Below, in pieces: positions 1-8,440 of a DNA stretch of 64,000 nt. A program made the translations under genes and the position numbers. The notes below the pieces were generated by a model, which worked only from the letters and a program-made list of their open reading frames with translations, made no database searches and had not been told where the DNA came from. Position 1 is the stretch's first letter. Every line of letters starts with the position of its first letter. The DNA comes from Colwellia piezophila ATCC BAA-637 (GTDB taxonomy: Bacteria; Pseudomonadota; Gammaproteobacteria; Enterobacterales; Alteromonadaceae): NCBI RefSeq assembly GCF_000378625.1, contig NZ_KB905160.1, positions 225,552-289,551 of the forward strand. Reading direction: 5' to 3'.

Positions 1-158
1 CAAATATTGCGGTAGAAATGCCAGAGTCAGAAGTGGGCAGTACCCATTATCGAATATTATTTTTAGCAGCCTTTGTACTCTTTATATTCACCTTTATTTT
101 CAATACAGCAGCCGAGTTTGTTCGCCAACGCTTACGAGAAAAATACAGTTCAATGTAG
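1..158 (+). CDS. pstC: Phosphate ABC transporter permease PstC, C-terminal end (partial)
   Basis: Only the last 51 codons are inside the window; the reading frame starts at base 3 and stops at 156-158. The tail contains one hydrophobic membrane segment (ILFLAAFVLFIFTFIFNT) followed by the basic ending RQRLREKYSSM. The same kind of ending (RNRLREKYKM) closes the PstA protein just downstream, which is what is seen in paired PstC/PstA inner-membrane permeases of the high-affinity phosphate importer. Identification as PstC is an inference from that tail and from the pstA-pstB-phoU order that follows. The start lies upstream of the window. Confidence 0.8.
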   Translation, partial: NIAVEMPESEVGSTHYRILFLAAFVLFIFTFIFNTAAEFVRQRLREKYSSM

Positions 159-223
159 CAGATGTCATTTTGGTTTTTAGAAACAGCAAGCAATTTTAAG
201 AAATAGTAGCTATTCAGCTTTAA

Positions 224-307
224 GCTAGAACGCTCAATTTAAAAGAAAAAGCACGGAGTTGATGACTATCAATGAGTACTTTTGATGCATTAATTGAGCG
301 CTCTAGC
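224..307. repeat. Long-loop inverted repeat between pstC and pstA
   Basis: A 16-base arm (gctagaacgctcaatt, 224-239) is matched by its reverse complement with one mismatch at 292-307, leaving a loop of 52 bases. It fills much of the 187-bp gap between the pstC stop and the pstA start. There is no T-run after the second arm, so it does not look like a simple terminator. It may set mRNA stability or partial attenuation between the two permease genes; that role is inference. Confidence 0.6.
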
Positions 308-345
308 GACAAGATAATAGTTACTTACTAAATAAGAGTTCCTTT

Positions 346-1983
346 ATGAATAAGTGGTTTAAATCAGGCTCCCCCTGGATCTGGCTATCGGCCGGTGGCG
401 TAAGTATCAGTTTAATTTCAGTGTTAGGCTTGTTATGGCTTATCGCATCACGAGGTTTGTCATACTTTTGGCCAAGTGAGCTATATCAATTTGATCTTAT
501 TGATAAACATGGCGCTAAGAGTGTTGTGATTGGTGAAATATATAACCGAGAGGAAATTCCGGTAAGCCAATTAGCGCATTTGAATTTAGTGCTAGACCCA
601 GAACAAGAAGTATTAGAACGCCTATTAATCAAAACAGGTAACCGAGAGTTGGTTAGTTTGGATTTTCGTTGGTTGTTAAGTCATTACATCCAAAAGACAC
701 AAACCCCTAAGGACCTAGTGTCTGTTGAACGTCGAACTAATGGTAATTTCTATGGTTATATTGAAAGTGTTGTTGTCGATGGTAATGAAGTCGATTCAAA
801 TCAGTTAGATAAACTATTAACCCGTGTGGATAATTTTCAAGATAAGATTGATGAGCTACAAAAATCTGATATCGGTGCGATAAACTATCAGTTAGAACGC
901 TTACGTCTAAAAACGCGTAAATATAAATTTCAAGATAAGCTGACAGCTGAGCTTAAAGCACAAATCGATAGTGAAGTAGCGACATTAAATCAAAGCTATA
1001 TAATATTAGAGCAAGAATTGATGGGTTATCGCCAAGCCATCTCGCGTGACCACATTGTTATGCGTGCTATGGATGGTCAATTAGTCACGATAAACTTTGA
1101 ATATATTCTTAAGGTGACTTTTAATAATCAACTTAGCATAGTAGAGAAAACGGCTATGTTTTTTAGCCAAATAGGCTATTTTCTTATTGAAGATCCGCGC
1201 GAAGCGAATACTGAAGGTGGCGTATTCCCGGCTATCTTTGGCACCGTGCTTATGGTGCTATTAATGACGGTTATCGTTTCTCCTTTGGGCGTAGTCGCTG
1301 CTATTTATCTTCATGAGTATGCGGGTAAAAATGCGTTTACTAAGCTATTACGTATTTCCGTTATTAACTTAGCAGGTGTGCCCTCTATTGTTTACGGGGT
1401 ATTTGGTTTAGGTTTCTTTGTTTATATGGTGGGTGGCTCACTCGACCAGTTGTTTTATTCAGAAAACCTGCCAAGTCCAACATTTGGTACTCCAGGGGTT
1501 TTATGGTCGTCGTTAACGTTAGCCATATTGACTTTACCTGTGGTAATCGTGTCAACTGAAGAAGGCTTGTCACGTATTCCATCAGAGATGCGCTTTGGCT
1601 CACTCGCGTTAGGTGCAACCAAAGCCGAAACGTTATGGCGTATTATATTACCAATCGCCAGTCCCGCCATTATGACGGGGATTATTTTAGCTATTGCTAG
1701 AGCCGCAGGCGAGGTAGCTCCATTGATGTTAGTTGGCGTTGTTAAAATGGCTCCTAATTTACCTTTAGATGGAAACTTTCCCTACTTACATCTAGATAGA
1801 AAGTTTATGCATTTAGGCTTTCATATTTATGATGTTGGTTTCCAAAGCCCGAATGTTGAAGCCGCAAGACCGCTAGTGTTTGCAACCGCTTTACTCTTAG
1901 TCACTATCATTGTTACCTTGAATATGACGGCTGTTTCTATCCGTAATAGATTGCGTGAGAAATATAAGATGTTAGAGCACTAG
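346..1983 (+). CDS. pstA: Phosphate ABC transporter permease PstA, long form
   Basis: Inner-membrane permease subunit that with PstC forms the phosphate channel of the high-affinity PstSCAB importer. Residues about 11-33 form the first membrane segment; the ABC permease core starts near residue 300 (EGGVFPAIFGTVLMVLLMTVIVSPLGVVAAIYL) and carries the conserved EAA-type loop SLALGATKAETLWRIILPIASPAIMTG followed by more membrane segments. At 545 residues it is much longer than the classic PstA of about 300. The excess is a soluble insert (about residues 35-290) after the first helix, with a helical, charge-rich stretch near 165-235 that looks like a coiled coil. It is followed by pstB 94 bp downstream. 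Family assignment is firm; the function of the insert is unknown. Confidence 0.93.
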   Translation: MNKWFKSGSPWIWLSAGGVSISLISVLGLLWLIASRGLSYFWPSELYQFDLIDKHGAKSVVIGEIYNREEIPVSQLAHLNLVLDPEQEVLERLLIKTGNRELVSLDFRWLLSHYIQKTQTPKDLVSVERRTNGNFYGYIESVVVDGNEVDSNQLDKLLTRVDNFQDKIDELQKSDIGAINYQLERLRLKTRKYKFQDKLTAELKAQIDSEVATLNQSYIILEQELMGYRQAISRDHIVMRAMDGQLVTINFEYILKVTFNNQLSIVEKTAMFFSQIGYFLIEDPREANTEGGVFPAIFGTVLMVLLMTVIVSPLGVVAAIYLHEYAGKNAFTKLLRISVINLAGVPSIVYGVFGLGFFVYMVGGSLDQLFYSENLPSPTFGTPGVLWSSLTLAILTLPVVIVSTEEGLSRIPSEMRFGSLALGATKAETLWRIILPIASPAIMTGIILAIARAAGEVAPLMLVGVVKMAPNLPLDGNFPYLHLDRKFMHLGFHIYDVGFQSPNVEAARPLVFATALLLVTIIVTLNMTAVSIRNRLREKYKMLEH

Positions 1984-2077
1984 CTTGCACAAATAACAAT
2001 TTACTATGAGTAATGTTAAATTACTAAATTGACATAACTTAATACGATTAATGACAAGTAATTAGAGAATACCTATT

Positions 2078-2917
2078 ATGATTTCTATCAGCCCAAGAGC
2101 ATTAGCTACTGGCTCAGACCCATCACTTGCAAGCAAGTTGGATCTAAATAACTTAGCACCTGAACAAGTTGCCTTAGATATTAATAAGCTAAATTTATAC
2201 TATGGTAAAAAACAGGCGCTCAACAATATAACCATGTCAATTCCTAAGGGGCAGGTAACTGCGTTTATTGGACCAAGTGGTTGCGGTAAATCAACCTTAT
2301 TACGTTGTATTAACCGTATGAATGATTTGGTTGATGATTGTCATATTAGTGGTGAAATTAACCTACATGGTAATAACATCTATAACAAACATGTTGATGT
2401 TGCCGAGTTAAGACGCAAAGTGGGTATGGTATTTCAACGTCCTAATCCCTTTCCGAAAACCATTTATGAAAATGTTGTCTATGGTTTACGTATTATGGGT
2501 GAGAATAACCGTCGACGTCTAGATGACGCCGCTGAAAAGTCATTACGTAGCGCAGCACTTTGGAATGAAGTAAAAGATAGATTGCATGAAAGCGCTCTAG
2601 GCCTATCTGGCGGACAACAACAGCGTTTGGTGATTGCTCGTGCTATCGCTATTCAGCCTGAAGTACTACTGCTAGATGAGCCAACTTCTGCATTGGATCC
2701 TATTTCAACCTTGACCATTGAAGAGTTAATCAATGATCTTAAAAAGCAATTTACAGTGGTCATTGTTACGCATAATATGCAACAGGCAGCACGGGTGTCT
2801 GATCAAACGGCATTTATGTATATGGGTGATTTAATCGAATACAGTGATACCAACACTTTATTTACTACCCCGCAAAAAAAGAAAACTGAAGATTATATTA
2901 CTGGCCGTTACGGTTAA
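2078..2917 (+). CDS. pstB: Phosphate import ATP-binding protein PstB
   Basis: ATPase subunit of the PstSCAB importer, cytoplasmic and bound to PstA/PstC. The Walker A motif GPSGCGKST, the ABC signature LSGGQQQR, the Walker [14 protein letters not shown] and the switch histidine in VTHNM are all present. The phosphate-specific loop [19 protein letters not shown] between Walker A and signature is typical of PstB. Residues 1-35 are an extension before the usual PstB start region ([18 protein letters not shown]). It lies between pstA and phoU on the same strand, so co-transcription is likely. Expected to be induced by phosphate starvation through PhoB; the PhoB box would sit upstream of the window. 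Confidence 0.97.
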   Translation: MISISPRALATGSDPSLASKLDLNNLAPEQVALDINKLNLYYGKKQALNNITMSIPKGQVTAFIGPSGCGKSTLLRCINRMNDLVDDCHISGEINLHGNNIYNKHVDVAELRRKVGMVFQRPNPFPKTIYENVVYGLRIMGENNRRRLDDAAEKSLRSAALWNEVKDRLHESALGLSGGQQQRLVIARAIAIQPEVLLLDEPTSALDPISTLTIEELINDLKKQFTVVIVTHNMQQAARVSDQTAFMYMGDLIEYSDTNTLFTTPQKKKTEDYITGRYG

Positions 2918-2978
2918 TTTTCCAGTATTAATGCATTAGCAATAAGTAGACAAGAACATACCTATAAAAGGACATCCC

Positions 2979-3689
2979 ATGGATAATTTACAAATTGGCC
3001 GTCATATTTCTGGCCAGTTCAATGAAGACTTAGAGCGCGTTATTAATAATGTTATGCATATGGGCGGCTTAGTAGAAAAGCAATTAAGTGATGCACTGGC
3101 ATCGGTTGAACAAGGCAATATTGATTTAGCAAAGCAAGTATTAAGTAATGATTATCAAGTTAACAACTATGAAGTTAGAATTGATAATGAATGTACTCGC
3201 ATCATTGCTAAGCGTCAGCCTGCGGCAGGCGACTTACGGTTAATCATGGCAATAGTAAAGACTATTTCTGATTTAGAGCGCATCGGCGATGAAGCCCAAA
3301 AGATAGCGAAAGTTGCCTTAGAAAGCTTTTCTTCCTCGCAGCAAGACTTATTGGTTAATTTAGATAACTTAGGTCGCCGGGTTTTAGAGTTCTTACAACT
3401 GAGTCTTGATGCTTTTACCCGTATGGATTGTGACGCGGCTATTAAAATTCATCAAATGGATGAGAAAATTAATCGTGAATATGAAGCGTTAATGCGTCAA
3501 TTGATGACCTATATGATGGAAGACCCACGTTCAATCCCACAAGTGATGACGGTTATTTGGTCAGCTAGAGCGTTAGAGCGTATCGGTGATCGCTGTCAAA
3601 ACCTTTGTGAATACATTATTTATTTTGTTAAAGGTAAGGTTGTTAGCCACAGCACAGCAGAAGATATAAAAAATCTAGAAGCAAAATGA
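2979..3689 (+). CDS. phoU: Phosphate signalling protein PhoU
   Basis: PhoU links the Pst importer to the PhoR/PhoB two-component system and keeps the regulon off when phosphate is plentiful. The 236-residue length and two repeated three-helix PhoU domains are standard. Each repeat carries an E/DxxxD metal-binding helix: TISDLERIGDEAQKIA in the first half and SARALERIGDRCQNLCEY in the second. The start is supported by an aaaagga ribosome site just upstream of the ATG. It closes the pst cluster, 61 bp after pstB. Confidence 0.97.
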   Translation: MDNLQIGRHISGQFNEDLERVINNVMHMGGLVEKQLSDALASVEQGNIDLAKQVLSNDYQVNNYEVRIDNECTRIIAKRQPAAGDLRLIMAIVKTISDLERIGDEAQKIAKVALESFSSSQQDLLVNLDNLGRRVLEFLQLSLDAFTRMDCDAAIKIHQMDEKINREYEALMRQLMTYMMEDPRSIPQVMTVIWSARALERIGDRCQNLCEYIIYFVKGKVVSHSTAEDIKNLEAK

Positions 3690-3718
3690 TAATTAAAATA
3701 CATTAAATTCAATTGATT

Positions 3719-3746
3719 AGGTAAGTGCTTTGGTGGTGCTTACCTT
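3719..3746 (+). terminator. Hairpin after phoU, possible weak terminator
   Basis: The arms aggtaagtgc and gtgcttacct pair imperfectly (8 of 10) around a short loop, about 30 bp after the phoU stop. There is no T-run, so it may be a processing or stability hairpin separating the pst-phoU mRNA from the DUF47-pit genes. Confidence 0.35.
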
Positions 3747-3884
3747 CAAAGTAATTAGCCTGTTGCGGTTAGCTATTAAAGCGGTACATTTTAGCTAATA
3801 TTAGCATTTAACTTTAGAAGTTAAATGGGTTACTATCCGCGGCGAATAGCAATGACGAGAGTTAGACTGACTGGAAACACAATT

Positions 3885-4565
3885 ATGGCCAGAAATACAA
3901 TCATAGGTGTATTTGCAAAATCACCGATTAAACCCTTAGAAAAACATATTCAAATAGTTGTTAAATGTACTAAACAACTTATCCCATTTTTTGATGCATG
4001 TGTTGCAAAAGACTGGAGTGAAGCGGCAATAATTCGTCGTAAACTTTCAAAACTAGAGCAAGATGCGGATACCCTTAAACGTCAATTACGTCTAGAACTT
4101 CCAGGTGGCTTATTTATGCCAGTTGATAGGGCTGACTTACTTGAACTGCTTACTCAACAAGATAAAATAGCGAATAAAGCAAAAGATATCGCTGGACGCG
4201 TCTTAGGACGTGAACTGGAAGTACCGGTAAGCTTACAAGCTGAATTTTCTGTTTATCTTAAGCGTTGTATTGATGCGACCGAAAAAGCAGCTGAAGCGAT
4301 TAATGAATTAGATGATTTATTAGAAACAGGCTTTCGCGGTCGTGAAGTGGCATTGGTCGAGAATATGATCAACCAATTGGATGCAATCGAAGATGATACC
4401 GATGGCTTGCAAATTATTTTGCGTAGAAACTTATTAGCGATTGAAAAGGATTTGAATCCAGTTGATGTAATGTTCTTATATCAAATTATTGATTGGGTTG
4501 GTGACTTAGCCGACCTTGCTGAACGTGTAGGTGCACGTTTAGAAATTCTTCTTGCTAGAAAATAA
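3885..4565 (+). CDS. PhoU-like DUF47 (TIGR00153) protein, partner of Pit
   Basis: Soluble, all-helical protein of 226 residues belonging to DUF47/TIGR00153, a PhoU-related family found next to Pit phosphate permeases and thought to regulate them. The internal start at 3885 is chosen because the family begins with a motif like MARNTIIGVFAKSPIKPLEKHI; an in-frame ATG at 3825 would add 20 residues with no family counterpart. Recognisable family stretches are LPGGLFMPVDRADLLELLTQQDKIANKAKDIAGRVLGR and DWVGDLADLAERVGARLE. The gene ends 10 bp before the pit start, so the two form an operon. The regulatory role is inferred from the family and the pairing. Confidence 0.9.
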   Translation: MARNTIIGVFAKSPIKPLEKHIQIVVKCTKQLIPFFDACVAKDWSEAAIIRRKLSKLEQDADTLKRQLRLELPGGLFMPVDRADLLELLTQQDKIANKAKDIAGRVLGRELEVPVSLQAEFSVYLKRCIDATEKAAEAINELDDLLETGFRGREVALVENMINQLDAIEDDTDGLQIILRRNLLAIEKDLNPVDVMFLYQIIDWVGDLADLAERVGARLEILLARK

Positions 4566-4575
4566 GGCTTAACTG

Positions 4576-5871
4576 ATGGAAATTATACTTAACTCAGGTG
4601 GCACTTTCGTAATCATTGCTGCCGTAGTTGGCTTCTTCATGGCATGGGGTATTGGTGCCAATGATGTTGCGAATGCAATGGGAACCTCTGTGGGTTCAAA
4701 AGCCTTAACAATTAAACAAGCCATTATTATCGCAATGGTATTTGAGTTCGCGGGTGCTTACCTTGCCGGTGGTGAAGTAACATCTACTATACGTAAAGGC
4801 ATTATTGATGCCAGTTATTTTATTGAAACCCCTGAACTGCTTGTTTACGGCATGATCTCTGCTCTTTTTGCCGCTGCTACTTGGTTGCTTATCGCGTCAG
4901 CTTTAGGTTGGCCGGTATCTACTACTCATTCTATTGTCGGTGCGATTGTTGGTTTTGCTGCTGTTGGCGTAAGTCCTGATGCCGTAGAGTGGGGCAAGGT
5001 TCTCGGTATCGTTGGTAGCTGGGTTATTACACCACTGATCTCCGGTGTTATCGCTTTTATTATTTTTAACAGTGCCCAAAAGCTTATATTTGATACAGAC
5101 AAACCCCTAGTACAAGCTAAACGTTGGGTTCCTGCTTACATGTTCCTTGCCGGCTTTGTTCTATCATTGGTTACTATCAAAAAAGGTCTTAAGCATGTCG
5201 GCCTTGAAAGTGTTGACTTGGGCTTTGTCAGCTTGGAAATTAAAGGTGCGGGTGGCTTCTACTTAGCCGCGATAGTTGCTGTTATCGTTGCGATTATTGG
5301 TAAAATATTTATCAACCGCTTAAAGTTTGATGAAACACTTGCTAAAGAAGCACACTACGCTAATGTCGAAAAGGTATTCGCCGTCCTTATGATCGTGACT
5401 GCTTGTGCTATGGCTTTTGCTCACGGTTCAAATGATGTTGCTAATGCTATTGGGCCACTAGCCGCCGTCGTTAGTATTGTTGAAAATAATGGCGAAATTG
5501 CCGCTAAATCAGCGATTGCTTGGTGGATTCTACCTTTAGGTGGTTTTGGTATTGTTGCCGGTCTTGCCTTGTTTGGTCATAAAGTTATTGCAACTATTGG
5601 TCAAGGTATCACTCATCTTACGCCAAGTCGTGGTTTCGCTGCTGAATTAGCGGCTGCCAGTACTGTGGTTATCGCATCGGGTGCCGGTTTACCTATTTCA
5701 ACAACACAAACACTTGTTGGTGCTGTATTAGGTGTCGGTATGGCCCGCGGTATTGCGGCCATTAACTTAGGCGTGGTACGAAACATTGTTGTTTCTTGGG
5801 TTATCACCTTACCTATAGGTGCTGGTTTATCCATTTTATTCTTCTGGATGATGCAGGCAACTTTTAGCTAA
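4576..5871 (+). CDS. pit: Low-affinity inorganic phosphate transporter, Pit family
   Basis: Secondary inner-membrane phosphate transporter, driven by protons or sodium, active when phosphate is abundant. The PiT family signature occurs twice as expected from its internal duplication: GANDVANAMGTSVGSKALT near residue 26 and AHGSNDVANAIGPLAAV near residue 282. About ten or more hydrophobic segments span the 431 residues, with a short central cytoplasmic loop near residues 165-190. The paired motifs WPVSTTHSIVGAIVG and LPISTTQTLVGAVLGVG are also conserved. Having both Pst and Pit systems side by side gives high- and low-affinity uptake in one locus. A strong terminator follows. Confidence 0.95.
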   Translation: MEIILNSGGTFVIIAAVVGFFMAWGIGANDVANAMGTSVGSKALTIKQAIIIAMVFEFAGAYLAGGEVTSTIRKGIIDASYFIETPELLVYGMISALFAAATWLLIASALGWPVSTTHSIVGAIVGFAAVGVSPDAVEWGKVLGIVGSWVITPLISGVIAFIIFNSAQKLIFDTDKPLVQAKRWVPAYMFLAGFVLSLVTIKKGLKHVGLESVDLGFVSLEIKGAGGFYLAAIVAVIVAIIGKIFINRLKFDETLAKEAHYANVEKVFAVLMIVTACAMAFAHGSNDVANAIGPLAAVVSIVENNGEIAAKSAIAWWILPLGGFGIVAGLALFGHKVIATIGQGITHLTPSRGFAAELAAASTVVIASGAGLPISTTQTLVGAVLGVGMARGIAAINLGVVRNIVVSWVITLPIGAGLSILFFWMMQATFS

Positions 5872-5907
5872 GTCGTTACCTAACAGACTATTCCAGAACA
5901 CAGCAAC

Positions 5908-5938
5908 AAAAAAGCCGCAATCAATTGCGGCTTTTTTA
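5908..5938 (+). terminator. Rho-independent terminator after pit, likely bidirectional
   Basis: The arms aaaaaagccgcaa and ttgcggctttttt pair around a few unpaired bases and are flanked by A and T runs on both sides. It lies between the convergent pit and ppiC genes and can serve both. Confidence 0.9.
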
Positions 5939-5977
5939 TTTGCTTGGACTGTTAACGTACCTCGCTTAACGGGTTGT

Positions 5978-6256
5978 TTAGCTACGTGCAGTCACTTCTA
6001 ATAAGTGGTAACCAAACTGAGTTTTTACTGGCCCTTGTACTGTATTTAAAGGCGCTGAAAACACTACTTTATCAAATTCAGGAACCATTTGGCCTGGACC
6101 AAAACTACCTAAATCACCACCTTGGGCTTTTGACGGACAGTTAGAATGCTCTTTAGCTACTTCAGTAAAGTCTTTACCGGCTTCAATTTCTGCCTTTAAG
6201 GCTAAACATTGTTCTTCTGTATCCACTAAAAGGTGGCGTGCACTTGCTTGAGACAT
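5978..6256 (-). CDS. ppiC: Parvulin-type peptidyl-prolyl isomerase PpiC
   Basis: Small single-domain parvulin of 92 residues that catalyses cis-trans isomerisation of peptide bonds before proline. The whole protein is one rotamase domain: ARHLLV at the start, KDFTEVAKEHSNCPSKAQGGDLGSFGPGQMVPEFDKVVF in the middle and VKTQFGYHLLEV at the end. The two histidines of the active-site core (RHLL and GYHLL) are present. It has no signal peptide, so it acts in the cytoplasm like E. coli PpiC (93 residues). A ribosome site (aggaaaagaagt on the minus strand) precedes the ATG. It is transcribed alone, convergent with pit. Confidence 0.95.
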   Translation of the reverse strand: MSQASARHLLVDTEEQCLALKAEIEAGKDFTEVAKEHSNCPSKAQGGDLGSFGPGQMVPEFDKVVFSAPLNTVQGPVKTQFGYHLLEVTARS

Positions 6257-6941
6257 ACTTCTTTTCCTATTTCTTTAAGGTGAAATTATAAATATATTTT
6301 AATTATTTATATAATTGAGCGGATGTACAGTAACGTATTTAATTAATAATTGAAAGTCAGTGAAATCAAAGAAATTCATTAGTTATTGAATTTATTAAGT
6401 TATTAACTAACCTGAACTCTGGATAATGAATGCTTGATGTTTAAGTAAAAACAACAGCTTAGATTGTTAAGAAAAAAATTCACAAGGTTAAGTCGCTATA
6501 TACTCTATCAATGTTTAAATTTATTCGATTATCAAGGCAAAACGTTTATGAATAACGGGTTATTTATCGACGTTTTAACGCTGAGAATCGGATAAAGGGG
6601 AATATTGAGTAAGTGCTGCTTATCCAGAATTCTGGTTAACTAATCAGTATTGCTGTTTAAAACAGTCTTACTTATTTATACCTCGCTAACTTGCTCTATT
6701 TATTGAACTTGAAATCAGCAAGCTAGCAAAAAATTTAATAATCGATTTGATTGAAAGGTTATCGATTTAGTTTATTAGCCAAAGCATAGCCTGACACAAT
6801 TTCGACGGCAAAAGTCCCATTTACCCTCGAGGCGCGAGCAGATTCGCACTTCACGCTAAATATAGGTAGAATAGCGCCTAATTTTATTCATTTATTTTAC
6901 TGACCTAGTGCTAAACAGTGCCAAATCAGTAAGGACGACTT
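6257..6941. other. 685-bp intergenic region with a dispersed repeat
   Basis: No open frame of note lies between ppiC and the YaiL-like gene. The region must hold the promoter of ppiC (right end, minus strand) and that of the downstream gene; a tagaat -10-like hexamer occurs about 6870. Its main content is the 143-bp repeat listed at 6490-6632. Around 6740-6775 is a short direct repeat of the type atcgattt. Confidence 0.6.
6490..6632 (+). repeat. Dispersed 143-bp repeat, copy 1
   Basis: This stretch matches 44099-44241 in the same orientation, ungapped, with 132 of 143 bases identical by eye count. The core can fold: aaaacgtttatgaataac on the left is nearly complementary to gttatttatcgacgtttt on the right (15 of 18), and ggataa near the end pairs with ttatcc. 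It carries no open frame. It looks like a non-coding mobile or REP-like element of this genome. Confidence 0.9.
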
Positions 6942-7493
6942 ATGGCCTCCCTTCAAGACCAATTACTTAAAGCAGGGTTAACTACCAAGCAAAAAACACG
7001 TCAGGCAAATTCTGACAAGCGTAAGAAAAACAAACAACAGCGTAGCGGTGTTGAGCATGGCGCAAGTTTACAAGAGCAAGTTAAGCAAGACTTGGCTAAG
7101 TCACAAGCCGATAAACTCGCCAAAGATAGCGCGCTTAACGACGTTAAAAAACAAAAACTAGCGAGCAAAGAGCAGACGTTGCGCATCAAGCAAATCCTCG
7201 AGCATCATCAGTTGACCGGTGTTCGTGGCGAAAGTGAATATAACTACACTTTCAATAATAAAGTTAAGAAGTTAGCGCTTAATACTATTACCCATAAAGC
7301 GTTGGTCAATGGCCGTTTAGCCTTGTGTGGCTTAAATGAAACCACTTACCTTGTTACCAGTGAAACGGCTGCTAAAGTCGCTGAGCTTGATAACACTATT
7401 GTCTTAGTGCAAAACGATAAAGTGGCAGAACAAGAAACGGATGAAAATGATCCGTATGCTGATTATCAAATCCCTGATGATTTGATGTGGTAG
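6942..7493 (+). CDS. YaiL-like DUF2058 protein
   Basis: Cytoplasmic protein of 183 residues in the DUF2058 family (E. coli YaiL type). The N-terminus MASLQDQLLKAGLTTKQKTRQANSDKRKKNKQQ is the family hallmark, followed by a highly charged, probably helical and nucleic-acid-friendly stretch up to residue 85. The second half (about 85-165) is a compact domain with YNYTFNNKVKKLALN and ending in an acidic tail DENDPYADYQIPDDLMW, which is also typical. Family function is not established; an association with RNA or polynucleotides has been suggested. It is preceded by taaggacgactt, a good ribosome site, and seems to be transcribed alone. Confidence 0.85.
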   Translation: MASLQDQLLKAGLTTKQKTRQANSDKRKKNKQQRSGVEHGASLQEQVKQDLAKSQADKLAKDSALNDVKKQKLASKEQTLRIKQILEHHQLTGVRGESEYNYTFNNKVKKLALNTITHKALVNGRLALCGLNETTYLVTSETAAKVAELDNTIVLVQNDKVAEQETDENDPYADYQIPDDLMW

Positions 7494-7546
7494 TCAACTC
7501 TCATAACAGCACATTGTTATGGTTGTTCACATTGTAGAGACGTTCC

Positions 7547-7606
7547 GGCGGATAATTGGCTGTTCAATGTGTTAGAATATCCGCCAATTACGGTGTGTTA
7601 CACACC
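7547..7606. promoter_or_regulatory. Two inverted repeats upstream of the glutaredoxin-like gene
   Basis: The octamers ggcggata (7547-7554) and tatccgcc (7578-7585) are perfect inverted repeats 23 bases apart. They are followed at 7592-7606 by the compact palindrome ggtgtgttacacacc. The two structures lie 90-150 bp before the next gene and could be binding sites or part of a 5' leader. The role is unknown. Confidence 0.4.
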
Positions 7607-7627
7607 TAAAATACCAGTACCTATACT

Positions 7628-7678
7628 ATGGCTAACGTAAACAAACGCTTAGCAAAAGACTTAGGTTTCCATTATTAA
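7628..7678 (+). CDS. Possible 16-residue leader ORF
   Basis: An ATG opens a 16-codon frame (MANVNKRLAKDLGFHY) ending 18 bp before the ATG of the next gene. There is no clear ribosome site in front, so translation is uncertain. It is listed because it sits between the palindrome and the glutaredoxin-like gene in the position of a leader peptide. No known leader is recognised. Confidence 0.2.
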   Translation: MANVNKRLAKDLGFHY

Positions 7679-7696
7679 CTAGAGTTATTATTTATT

Positions 7697-8071
7697 ATGT
7701 TGATGAAAGCTATCCGTTGGCCAATAGGGCAATTAATTTTATTACTAAACTTTATCTTTTCACCCCGTTCACCAAAACGCGCTGCAGCAGAGCAAGCTAA
7801 AATTGATGATAAAACGCAAACATTAAGTCTCTATCAACTACCCTCATGCCCATTTTGCGTCAAAGTGCGTCGTACAATGAAGCGCGAAGGACTCAAAATT
7901 GAGTTGCGTAATATCAGTGGTAAAAATGATTTTTCAGACGAGCTGACTCGTGAAGGTGGTAAACGTAAAGTGCCTTGTTTGCGTATTGAAAAAGCAGACG
8001 GTCAAGTGCAATGGTTATATGAGTCAAATGATGTCGTTGCTCATTTACAAAGCTTAACTAAAGCAGCTTAA
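7697..8071 (+). CDS. Glutaredoxin-fold protein with N-terminal membrane anchor
   Basis: A 124-residue protein. Residues 1-25 are hydrophobic and basic (MKAIRWPIGQLILLLNFIFSPRSP), suggesting an uncleaved membrane anchor. Residues 40-120 form a glutaredoxin / GST-N type thioredoxin fold: LSLYQLPSCPFCVKVRRTMKREGL contains the CPFC redox centre, and GGKRKVPCLRIE gives the cis-proline loop that contacts glutathione. It probably reduces disulfides or mixed disulfides at the membrane. The specific substrate cannot be told from the sequence. A terminator follows about 70 bp downstream, so it is a single-gene unit. Confidence 0.85.
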   Translation: MLMKAIRWPIGQLILLLNFIFSPRSPKRAAAEQAKIDDKTQTLSLYQLPSCPFCVKVRRTMKREGLKIELRNISGKNDFSDELTREGGKRKVPCLRIEKADGQVQWLYESNDVVAHLQSLTKAA

Positions 8072-8440
8072 CTGAGCTTCAGTGAAGTAATGAAAGCCTA
8101 GTTTAGCTATCGCTAAGTAGGCTACCATAGACACACTATTAAGTGTGCCCCAGTTGGCGCACTTTTTATTCTTAATTTTAGTGATGTATAACTCCTTTCT
8201 TGATTTATACCCTTCGACACCATTTCCTCAGTAAATACATCTGTTCACATTTTATCCGTTTATATCGCTTTATGAGTTAATAACTTTATACCTAAAGAAA
8301 GTTGTCTTAATTAGCACAGCTTTTGGCGCATATTGCAAAGAGTTCGATATTAAAACCATTTACAATTTCTATATTAAACAGGCTAAAGCGTAGGTGATAC
8401 GTGATGGCTACAAAGTTATTTACTTAATTAGAGAATTTGA
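8072..8440. other. 369-bp intergenic region
   Basis: It contains the terminator of the glutaredoxin-like gene at 8141-8167 and then AT-rich sequence leading to the lipoprotein gene. No coding potential or further repeat was seen. Confidence 0.6.
8141..8167 (+). terminator. Rho-independent terminator after the glutaredoxin-like gene
   Basis: The arms aagtgtgcc and ggcgcactt pair with one mismatch around a six-base loop and are followed by a T-run. Confidence 0.75.
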
